From JABHHG01 sp964419445 (lineage in GTDB: Bacteria > Fidelibacterota > Marinisomatia > SCGC-AAA003-L08 > D37C17), in contig CAYQPE010000022.1 of assembly GCA_964419445.1 (NCBI GenBank), positions 1-21,603 on the forward strand: DNA of 21,603 bases, read 5' to 3'. Of this stretch, positions 15,664-21,603 are shown piece after piece (positions within the stretch are counted from its first letter, which is position 1; the number at the start of each line of letters is the position of its first letter). Position numbers and translations under genes: made by a program. Under the pieces are notes generated by a model, which was given only the letters and a program-made list of their open reading frames with translations, did not search any database and had not been told where the DNA came from.

Positions 15664-16998
15664 ATGGCAAATTTTAATTTAAAAAAAGGTCATAATCTTA
15701 AATTGGTTGGTCATCCCAGTGATGAATTGAATTCAATTTCTACACCTGACCATATTTTAATTCAACCAAATGATTTTGCTGGAATTAAGCCTAAATTGCT
15801 CGTTAAAGCTGGAGATACCGTAAGTATTGGTACTGCTTTATTTTATGATAAACTTAATGAAAAAGTAAAATTTGTATCACCTGTCAATGGTAAAATTAAT
15901 GACATTGAATTTGGTGAACGCAGAGTTATAAATAAAATCATTATTGGTGTAGATTCAGTTGAGCAAACAACATCTGCTATAGAAGTTGATTCTACTGATG
16001 AAATTATAGAAAAATTATTAGAAAGTGGACTTTGGCCATCACTTAGAGCAAGACCATTTTCAAAAATTGCAAATCCTGAAAATTTACCTCGTGATATTTT
16101 TATATCTGCATATAATACATCACCATTTGCTCCAAATTTAGCATTAATTCTAAAAGACAATGAGGAAAGTTTTCAAAAGGGATTAGAGGTTTTATCAAAA
16201 CTTACTTCTGGAAAATTACATTTATCCATCAGTGCAGATGAAACAAATTCAACATTACTAAATGCAAAGAATGTACAACTTCATAAATTTACCGGACCTC
16301 ATCCTGCCGGAAATGTGGGCGTGCAAATTCATCATATATCACCAATAAAGAACAGGGATGATGTAGTTTGGTATCTTGATCCACAAAATGTTGTTGAAAT
16401 TGGAAAGTATTTCAACACTGGAGAATATTCAACTCATAAAATTATTAGTGTTGGTGGGGCTTCAGCGATAAAACCGGCTCATTATAAGGTTCTAAAAGGG
16501 ACATCCATAAAGAATATTCTTGATTCTACAACCGATGGTACAAATGTTAGAATAATAAGCGGTGATGTTTTATCCGGTGTAACTCGTACTATCAATGATT
16601 CATTAGGTTTTTATCATCATCAGATTACTCAAATTCCAGAAGAATCTCAACGTGAATTTTTGGGTTGGGCAATGCCTGGAATTAAAAAATATACTTTATC
16701 TAGAACTTTTTTGTCATCTTTGTTTCCCCAAAAAAATGCAAATCTTTCAACTACTATGAATGGTAGTCATCGTGCAATAATATCATTTGGAAGATGGGAA
16801 AAAGTTTTACCAATGGATATTCTTCCTGAGTTTTTAATAAAAAGTATTTTAGCTAGAGATATTGAAGAAATGGAAAAGCTTGGGATATATGAATGTGACC
16901 CTGAGGATTTTGCATTATGCTCATTTGTGTGTCAATCAAAAACAGATGTTTCAAAAATCATTAGCGATGGACTTCAATTCGCAGAGCAGGAGGGTTAA
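15664..16998 (+). CDS. nqrA: Na+-NQR subunit A
   Basis: A 444-aa subunit of the Na+-translocating NADH:quinone oxidoreductase. It is cytosolic, has no membrane helix and associates with NqrB and the quinone side. Family features seen are the N-terminal FNLKKGHNLKLVGHP, GLWPSLRARPFSKIANP (about 116-132), TGPHPAGNVGVQIHHI (about 215-230), GWAMPGIKKYTLSR, and near the C-terminus LGIYECDPEDFALCSFVC. Length matches Vibrio NqrA (about 446 aa). The ATG directly follows the thioesterase stop in the same frame, with no typical ribosome binding site of its own, so it may depend on coupling. The TAA overlaps the nqrB ATG by one base. Confidence 0.95.
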   Translation: MANFNLKKGHNLKLVGHPSDELNSISTPDHILIQPNDFAGIKPKLLVKAGDTVSIGTALFYDKLNEKVKFVSPVNGKINDIEFGERRVINKIIIGVDSVEQTTSAIEVDSTDEIIEKLLESGLWPSLRARPFSKIANPENLPRDIFISAYNTSPFAPNLALILKDNEESFQKGLEVLSKLTSGKLHLSISADETNSTLLNAKNVQLHKFTGPHPAGNVGVQIHHISPIKNRDDVVWYLDPQNVVEIGKYFNTGEYSTHKIISVGGASAIKPAHYKVLKGTSIKNILDSTTDGTNVRIISGDVLSGVTRTINDSLGFYHHQITQIPEESQREFLGWAMPGIKKYTLSRTFLSSLFPQKNANLSTTMNGSHRAIISFGRWEKVLPMDILPEFLIKSILARDIEEMEKLGIYECDPEDFALCSFVCQSKTDVSKIISDGLQFAEQEG

Positions 16999-18173
16999 TG
17001 AAATTTTTAAGAAATATTCTTGATAAAATTGAACCTCATTTTGTTAATGATGGTAAATTGAAGAAATTTTATCCAATGTATGAAATGATTGATACATTTT
17101 TATATACACCATTGGAAAATACTAAAAATGCACCTCATGTTCGTGATGCTATAGATTTAAAACGTTCTATGGTTATTGTGGTTTTAGCATTGTTACCAGC
17201 ATTCTTTTTTGGTACATATAATGTGGGTCTGCAAGAAGCATTGCATGTACCTGGAGTAACATTTGAGAATATAAACTTTGATTTTTGGACTCATTTTTTT
17301 GCAGGGTTAATGACTGTACTACCAATATATGCAGTAGTATTTACAGTCGGTGGATTTTGGGAAGTTGTATTTGCAGTTTCAAGGGGGCATGAAATTAATG
17401 AAGGTTTCCTTGTTACAGGTTTTCTTATACCATTAGTATTACCTCCAGCAATTCCATTATGGATGGTTGCCATTGCTACTTCATTTGGTGTTGTTATTGG
17501 AAAAGAAATATTCGGTGGAACTGGATATAATATTTTTAATCCAGCATTAATTGCGCGTGCATTTTTATTTTTTGCTTACCCTGCATCCATGTCTGGAGAT
17601 AAGGTATGGACAGTAGATGCAATGTCTGGTGCAACTCCACTTTTACGTGCAACCTCTGAGGCAACAAATGCACCATTACAGCTATTGGGTGAATTTACAT
17701 GGGAAAAAATGTTTTATGGGTTCATTCCGGGTTCCATTGGTGAAACGTCAACCCTTGCAATTCTTATAGGTGCAGCAATATTACTAATAATGGGAATTGG
17801 TAGCTGGAGAATCATGCTTGCAACTACTATTGGAATGGTTGTGACTGCTGAAGGAATGACATATATGGCAACAATGATTGGCAGTACAAATCCCATGTTA
17901 TATTTACCTCCAACTTACCACTTTGTTATGGGTGGCTTTGCATTTGGTATGGTGTTTATGGCAACGGATCCTGTTTCAAGTGCCCAAACTGATAGAGGGC
18001 GTTGGTATTATGGTTTGTTAATTGGATTTATGTGTGTAATTATTCGTTCTGTAAATCCGGCATATCCTGAGGGAATGATGCTTGCAATATTATTTGCAAA
18101 TGCTTTTGCGCCATTATTTGACTATTTCGTAATGAAATCAAATATTAATAGAAGGTTAAGACGAAATGCCTAA
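16998..18173 (+). CDS. nqrB: Na+-NQR subunit B (covalent FMN, membrane)
   Basis: A 391-aa membrane subunit with about ten hydrophobic helices that carries a covalent FMN and takes part in Na+ transport and quinone reduction. The flavinylation motif is D207-A-M-S210-G-A-T213, so Thr213 should carry FMN through a phosphoester bond. RGHEINEGFLVTGFLIPLVL (129-148) and KEIFGGTGYNIFNPALIARAF are strongly conserved parts of the family. Near the C-terminus, FMATDPVSSAQTDRGRWYYG is also typical. Length is slightly under that of Vibrio NqrB (about 415 aa). It overlaps nqrA by one base and nqrC by 8 bp. The FMN transferase needed for maturation, ApbE, is encoded at the end of the same cluster. Confidence 0.96.
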   Translation: MKFLRNILDKIEPHFVNDGKLKKFYPMYEMIDTFLYTPLENTKNAPHVRDAIDLKRSMVIVVLALLPAFFFGTYNVGLQEALHVPGVTFENINFDFWTHFFAGLMTVLPIYAVVFTVGGFWEVVFAVSRGHEINEGFLVTGFLIPLVLPPAIPLWMVAIATSFGVVIGKEIFGGTGYNIFNPALIARAFLFFAYPASMSGDKVWTVDAMSGATPLLRATSEATNAPLQLLGEFTWEKMFYGFIPGSIGETSTLAILIGAAILLIMGIGSWRIMLATTIGMVVTAEGMTYMATMIGSTNPMLYLPPTYHFVMGGFAFGMVFMATDPVSSAQTDRGRWYYGLLIGFMCVIIRSVNPAYPEGMMLAILFANAFAPLFDYFVMKSNINRRLRRNA

Positions 18174-18885
18174 AAAACAAAATCCTTTTATTTTTATTAC
18201 CATAATTACTGTGGTATCTAGTTTTTTACTTTCATTAGCATCTACACAGTTGGCATCTCGACAAGCCTTTAATGTAGAGGTTGATAAAAAGAAAAACATC
18301 CTAAAATGTATTGGTATTGATGTTAACTCGATGACATCAAATGAAATAATTGATACTTATAAATCTGGAATTAAAGAGCTAGTCCTTGATGTAAATGGAG
18401 TGATTCAAAGCCAATTAAATTTTGATGATCTAGAGTTGACGCTTGATAAGGTAAATGGTTATTCAAATTATACAAACAATGGAATTGAATATTTACCATT
18501 ATTTAAATCAGCTACGCCAGAAGCTATAATATTACCAATTTCAGGTAAGGGGTTATGGTCTACATTATTTGGCTATTTTGCTTTAGATTCTGATTTTAAT
18601 ACTGTAAAGGGTATTACATTTTACAATCATGGTGAAACACCAGGGCTTGGTGCTGAAATTGAAAAAGATTGGTTCCAGAATAACTTTTTAGGGAAAAAAA
18701 TTAATAATCAATCAGGTGAATTGGTTTCTATAGAGGTAGTTAAAGGAAAATCTGGGGATAATATTCATGCTGTTGATGGAATTAGCGGTGCGACTATAAC
18801 CAGTAGGGGTGTTACTGATTTATTGAAACATGATTTAAATAAATATTCTGTTTATCTACATAAACAAAATATAGGAGCAAATTAA
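18166..18885 (+). CDS. nqrC: Na+-NQR subunit C (covalent FMN)
   Basis: A 239-aa subunit with one N-terminal membrane helix (about 8-28) and a soluble FMN-binding domain on the outer side of the membrane. The second flavinylation motif of the complex is D204-G-I-S207-G-A-T210, with FMN expected on Thr210. The preceding GETPGLGAEI (156-165) is conserved in the family. It is a little shorter than Vibrio NqrC (about 257 aa). The ATG lies 8 bp inside nqrB with AAGG upstream, and the TAA overlaps the nqrD ATG. The positive N-terminus (MPKKQ) fits an inside-in orientation. The call is firm. Confidence 0.95.
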   Translation: MPKKQNPFIFITIITVVSSFLLSLASTQLASRQAFNVEVDKKKNILKCIGIDVNSMTSNEIIDTYKSGIKELVLDVNGVIQSQLNFDDLELTLDKVNGYSNYTNNGIEYLPLFKSATPEAIILPISGKGLWSTLFGYFALDSDFNTVKGITFYNHGETPGLGAEIEKDWFQNNFLGKKINNQSGELVSIEVVKGKSGDNIHAVDGISGATITSRGVTDLLKHDLNKYSVYLHKQNIGAN

Positions 18886-19511
18886 TGAGTTCAGCTAAAA
18901 GTAGAATTTTTACTGATCCTTTAGTAGACAGTAACCCAATTACCAAACAAGTTTTAGGAATTTGCTCAGCTCTTGCTGTAACTGTTAAAGTTGAACAAGC
19001 TTTAGTAATGCTATTAGCACTTACTTTTGTATTATCTTTATCAAATACAATTATTTCATTATTGAGAAGCAAAATTCCATCAAATGTAAGAATTATCGTA
19101 CAGCTTACAGTTATCGCATCATTAGTGATACTGGCAGATCAAATGCTTAAAGCCTTTCTATTTGATGTTAGTAAACAGCTTTCCGTATTCGTTGGTTTAA
19201 TTATTACTAACTGTATTGTGATGGGGCGTGCTGAAGCATTTGCAATGCAAAATAATCCGAAAGATTCTTTTATTGATGGTGTAGCAAATAGTCTAGGGTA
19301 TGGGATTGTATTGGTTATAGTTTCAGCAGTTCGTGAATTATTAGGGAGCGGTTCACTACTAAATTTCCAACTTATTCCATCTTCTATATATGTAGAAAAT
19401 GGTGGATGGTATGTGAATAATGGATTAATGCTTTTAGCTCCAGGAGCATTTATAGTTCTTGGACTTTTAATTTGGGCTCAACGAACATATACCAATTATA
19501 CTGAGGAATAA
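18885..19511 (+). CDS. nqrD: Na+-NQR subunit D
   Basis: A 208-aa membrane subunit with about six helices, homologous to NqrE and to RnfE. Cys27 in LGICSALAVT and Cys110 in ITNCIVMGRAEAFA correspond to the two NqrD cysteines that, with two from NqrE, hold an intramembrane iron centre between the subunits. FTDPLVDSNPITKQVLG is the usual N-terminus. Length is typical (about 210 aa). nqrE starts 2 bp after the TAA, with GAGGA as ribosome binding site. Assignment to Nqr and not Rnf follows from the full nqrABCDEF order. Confidence 0.95.
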   Translation: MSSAKSRIFTDPLVDSNPITKQVLGICSALAVTVKVEQALVMLLALTFVLSLSNTIISLLRSKIPSNVRIIVQLTVIASLVILADQMLKAFLFDVSKQLSVFVGLIITNCIVMGRAEAFAMQNNPKDSFIDGVANSLGYGIVLVIVSAVRELLGSGSLLNFQLIPSSIYVENGGWYVNNGLMLLAPGAFIVLGLLIWAQRTYTNYTEE

Positions 19512-19513
19512 TC

Positions 19514-20143
19514 ATGGTAGAAATTTTAGAACATTATATAAGCCTTGCAACGAAGTCAATTTTTATTGAGAATATCCTCCTTGCATACTTTTTGGGGATG
19601 TGTTCATTCCTTGCTATTTCCAAAAAAATTGAGACATCCATAGGATTAGGAATAGCAGTTATATTTGTAAATGGAATTACTGTGCCATTAAACTGGCTCA
19701 TAAAAACATACCTCTTAAATCCTGGAGCGTTAACATGGACTGGTATTCCTGGAATGGAAGATATCGATTTACAATTCTTAACATTTATCACATTTATTGC
19801 AACAATCGCAGCATCAGTTCAACTTGTTGAGATGCTATTAGATAAGTTTAGTCCAGCGCTTTATAACTCATTAGGTATATTTTTACCCTTGATTGCTGTA
19901 AACTGTGCAATTTTAGGATCGTCACTTTTCATGGCTGAGAGAGGCTATAATTTACCTGAATCTGTTGTGTTTGGAATTAGTTCAGGCGCAGGATTTGCTT
20001 TAGCAATTGTAACTATGGCTGCTATTCGTTTTAAATTAAAATATTCAAATGTACCTAATGGTTTAAAAGGTCTTGGAATAACTATGATATTGACAGGGTT
20101 AATTTCAATGGCATATTTATCATTTTCCGGTATTCAGCTTTAA
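19514..20143 (+). CDS. nqrE: Na+-NQR subunit E
   Basis: A 209-aa membrane subunit with about six helices, the inverted partner of NqrD. Cys30 in LGMCSFLAISKKIE and Cys131 in NCAILGSSLFMAERGY supply the other two ligands of the intramembrane iron centre. FVNGITVPLNWLI and the tail KGLGITMILTGLISMAYLSF are typical. Length is slightly over Vibrio NqrE (198 aa), through a longer N-terminus before the first helix and a longer mid loop. nqrF follows after 13 bp, with AGGA before its ATG. Confidence 0.95.
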   Translation: MVEILEHYISLATKSIFIENILLAYFLGMCSFLAISKKIETSIGLGIAVIFVNGITVPLNWLIKTYLLNPGALTWTGIPGMEDIDLQFLTFITFIATIAASVQLVEMLLDKFSPALYNSLGIFLPLIAVNCAILGSSLFMAERGYNLPESVVFGISSGAGFALAIVTMAAIRFKLKYSNVPNGLKGLGITMILTGLISMAYLSFSGIQL

Positions 20144-20156
20144 TAGGATTTATTAA

Positions 20157-21380
20157 ATGATTGTTTTTACCAGTATTCTCGTTTTTACTTCAGTGATTTT
20201 AATTTTAGTGTTTTTGCTTTCCATTGCTGAAAAAAAATTACTTCCACAAGGTGATGTTAAAATTCTAATCAATGATGATCAGGAAAAATCTCCAACATTA
20301 AAACCAGGTGGAACATTGCTAAATGCTTTGGCATCACAAAATATTTTCCTTCCTTCAGCATGTGGTGGTGGTGGTACTTGTGCCATGTGTGTTTGCCAAG
20401 TTAAATCAGGTGGTGGACAAATTTTACCAACAGAATTAAGCCATATTTCCAGAAAAGAAGCAAAAGATGATTGGCGATTAGCTTGCCAGGTTAAAGTAAA
20501 AGAAGATATGGATATTTCAATTCCAGATGAAATTTTTAATATCAGGAAATGGGAATGCACTGTCAAATCAAACCATAATGTTGCTACCTTTATTAAGGAA
20601 CTATTATTAGAACTTCCTGAAGGAGAAACTTTAAACTTTAAAGCTGGTGGTTATATCCAAATCGATATTCCAAAATATAATATCAATTTTAAGGATTTTG
20701 ATATTGAAGATGAGTATCATCCTGATTGGGATAAGTTTAACATTTGGGATTTAACATGTAATAATGATGAGCCAATTTTTAGAGCTTATTCAATGGCAAA
20801 TCATCCTGCTGAAGGCAACCGAGTGATGCTAAATGTACGTATTGCTACACCGCCTCCACCACTATGGAATGATGTTCCTCCAGGAATTTCATCATCTTAT
20901 ATTTTTAATTTAAAACCAGGCGATAAAGTAACAATTTCAGGTCCATACGGTGAGTTCTTTATAAAAGAAGAATCAAAGAGAGAAATGGTATATATTGGCG
21001 GTGGTGCTGGAATGGCGCCAATGCGCTCACACCTTTTTCATCTCTTTCATACTATGAATACCGATAGAAAAGTAAGTTTTTGGTATGGTGCTCGTTCTAA
21101 ACGTGAAATGTTCTATGATGATGATTTTATTGATATTAAAAGCAAATTTGATAACTTTAAATATACTGTAGCTTTATCGGATCCAATGCCTGAAGACAAT
21201 TGGGATGGTCCAACTGGATTCATTCACACAGTATTATTAGAAGAATATTTGAAAAATCATGATGACCCTACCGAAATTGAATATTATATGTGTGGTCCGC
21301 CTCCAATGATTGATGCTGTAGAAAATATGTTATACAGTCTTGGTGTTGAGCCTGACATGATTGCTTACGATAAATTTTAA
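20157..21380 (+). CDS. nqrF: Na+-NQR subunit F (NADH-oxidising, 2Fe-2S and FAD)
   Basis: A 407-aa subunit that accepts electrons from NADH. An N-terminal membrane anchor (about 3-24) is followed by a ferredoxin-like domain with [2Fe-2S] ligands Cys69, Cys75, Cys78 and Cys110 (ACGGGGTCAMC and LACQ). The FAD domain has R209-A-Y-S212-MAN, and the NADH domain has GGGAGMAPMRSH (281-292) and MCGPPPM (378-384). The C-terminus ends in an aromatic Phe after AYDK, as usual. Length matches the family (about 408 aa). It is the only visible NADH-oxidising module in the whole cluster, since the nuo set lacks NuoE and NuoF. Its TAA is directly followed, in the same frame, by the TTG proposed as the apbE start. 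Confidence 0.96.
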   Translation: MIVFTSILVFTSVILILVFLLSIAEKKLLPQGDVKILINDDQEKSPTLKPGGTLLNALASQNIFLPSACGGGGTCAMCVCQVKSGGGQILPTELSHISRKEAKDDWRLACQVKVKEDMDISIPDEIFNIRKWECTVKSNHNVATFIKELLLELPEGETLNFKAGGYIQIDIPKYNINFKDFDIEDEYHPDWDKFNIWDLTCNNDEPIFRAYSMANHPAEGNRVMLNVRIATPPPPLWNDVPPGISSSYIFNLKPGDKVTISGPYGEFFIKEESKREMVYIGGGAGMAPMRSHLFHLFHTMNTDRKVSFWYGARSKREMFYDDDFIDIKSKFDNFKYTVALSDPMPEDNWDGPTGFIHTVLLEEYLKNHDDPTEIEYYMCGPPPMIDAVENMLYSLGVEPDMIAYDKF

Positions 21381-21603
21381 TTGAATAATAAATATAATTT
21401 AATTCAAGATTGCACAAAGAAAGTTCGATTTCTAAAATCGAGCTTTCTTTTTAGTTTATTTATCCTATTTTCATGTAGCCAAGTAGATGAATATCATCTG
21501 CAAGGCCATACAATGGGGACAACTTATAATATTAAAATAGTTTCTGCTAAAAATAAGTTAAATTTAACAAATATTCAAACCAGTGTAGATTCAATTCTAA
21601 ATG
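21381..21603 (+). CDS. apbE: FAD:protein FMN transferase lipoprotein, 5' part only
   Basis: The first 74 codons of an ApbE-like gene that runs off the window. ApbE transfers FMN from FAD to the Thr of the SGAT motifs in NqrB and NqrC. The visible protein has a basic start (K13-K14, R16, K19), a hydrophobic core FLFSLFILFS and Cys32 as lipobox cysteine (LFSC), then HTMGTTYNI (43-51), the N-terminal signature of ApbE. The start is uncertain. TTG at 21381 is the only standard start codon in this frame that keeps the signal peptide; upstream is the in-frame nqrF stop, and the next in-frame ATG is residue 45, inside the MGTTY motif. No ribosome binding site is seen, so translation may be coupled to nqrF. 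A terminator-like hairpin covers codons 12-24. The family call is strong for so short a piece because motif, lipobox and position after nqrF agree. Confidence 0.85.
   Translation, partial: MNNKYNLIQDCTKKVRFLKSSFLFSLFILFSCSQVDEYHLQGHTMGTTYNIKIVSAKNKLNLTNIQTSVDSILN
21416..21452 (+). terminator. Terminator-like hairpin within the apbE leader codons
   Basis: AAAGAAAGTTCGATTT (21416-21431), loop CTA, AAATCGAGCTTTCTTT (21435-21450) pair over 16 bp with one G-U wobble, followed by more T (to 21452). It begins 35 bp after the nqrF stop, a normal distance for an operon terminator. However, it lies inside the open frame that codes for the apbE signal peptide. It is only moderately GC-rich, so strength is uncertain. 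It could terminate a share of transcripts and so lower apbE output, with translating ribosomes opening the stem. It could also be a plain nqr terminator if apbE starts elsewhere. Confidence 0.55.

Noticed and set aside
20157..21380. Rnf complex instead of Nqr
   Set aside because: The gene order nqrA-F, the NqrA protein, two SGAT sites in B and C and the NqrF with FAD/NADH domain identify Nqr; RnfB/RnfC-type proteins are absent.

Overview
The window is an AT-rich bacterial chromosome segment that is almost entirely coding. It looks like an aerobic, probably marine, Gram-negative heterotroph. The evidence is a complete Na+-translocating NADH:quinone oxidoreductase (Nqr) gene set, an 11-subunit complex I gene set without an NADH module, fatty-acid beta-oxidation genes and a stand-alone proline dehydrogenase. 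A possible TTG-N21-TAnnTTTG promoter and the 11-gene nuo layout would suit the Bacteroidota/FCB group (for example Marinimicrobia), but this placement is an inference and is not proven here.

Region 1 (1-3106, + strand) is the 3' part of a thiolase gene followed by a FadN-type fused 3-hydroxyacyl-CoA dehydrogenase/enoyl-CoA hydratase. Together they cover the last three steps of beta-oxidation. A strong bidirectional hairpin terminator (about 3151-3182) separates them from the convergent proline dehydrogenase gene (3184-4083, - strand). A 128-bp divergent intergenic region (4084-4211) then carries candidate control elements for proline dehydrogenase and for the large rightward cluster.

Region 2 (4212-15183, + strand) is nuoA-B-C-D-H-I-J-K-L-M-N, tightly packed. 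nuoE, nuoF and nuoG are missing from their usual place between nuoD and nuoH, so the complex encoded here has no visible NADH-oxidising module. NuoI is 470 aa instead of the usual 160-180. Its normal 2x[4Fe-4S] domain is followed by about 290 residues holding three copies of a roughly 60-residue helical module, separated by acidic Ser/Glu-rich linkers. This is the most unusual thing in the window and may be a docking device for an alternative electron donor.

Region 3 (15187-21603, + strand) begins with a hotdog-fold acyl-CoA thioesterase placed 3 bp after nuoN and 0 bp before nqrA. It is followed by the complete nqrABCDEF set and the 5' end of apbE, whose product attaches FMN to NqrB and NqrC. 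From nuoA to apbE the junctions are overlaps or gaps of at most 16 bp, so all 19 genes could be one transcription unit. In that scheme Nqr would oxidise NADH and pump Na+, the N-module-less complex I would take electrons from another donor and pump H+, and proline dehydrogenase would feed the same quinone pool. A terminator-like 16-bp hairpin lies inside the signal-peptide codons of apbE and may limit its expression relative to nqr.

No RNA genes, insertion sequences, CRISPR arrays or attachment sites were seen, and no stretch longer than 128 bp lacks a gene.
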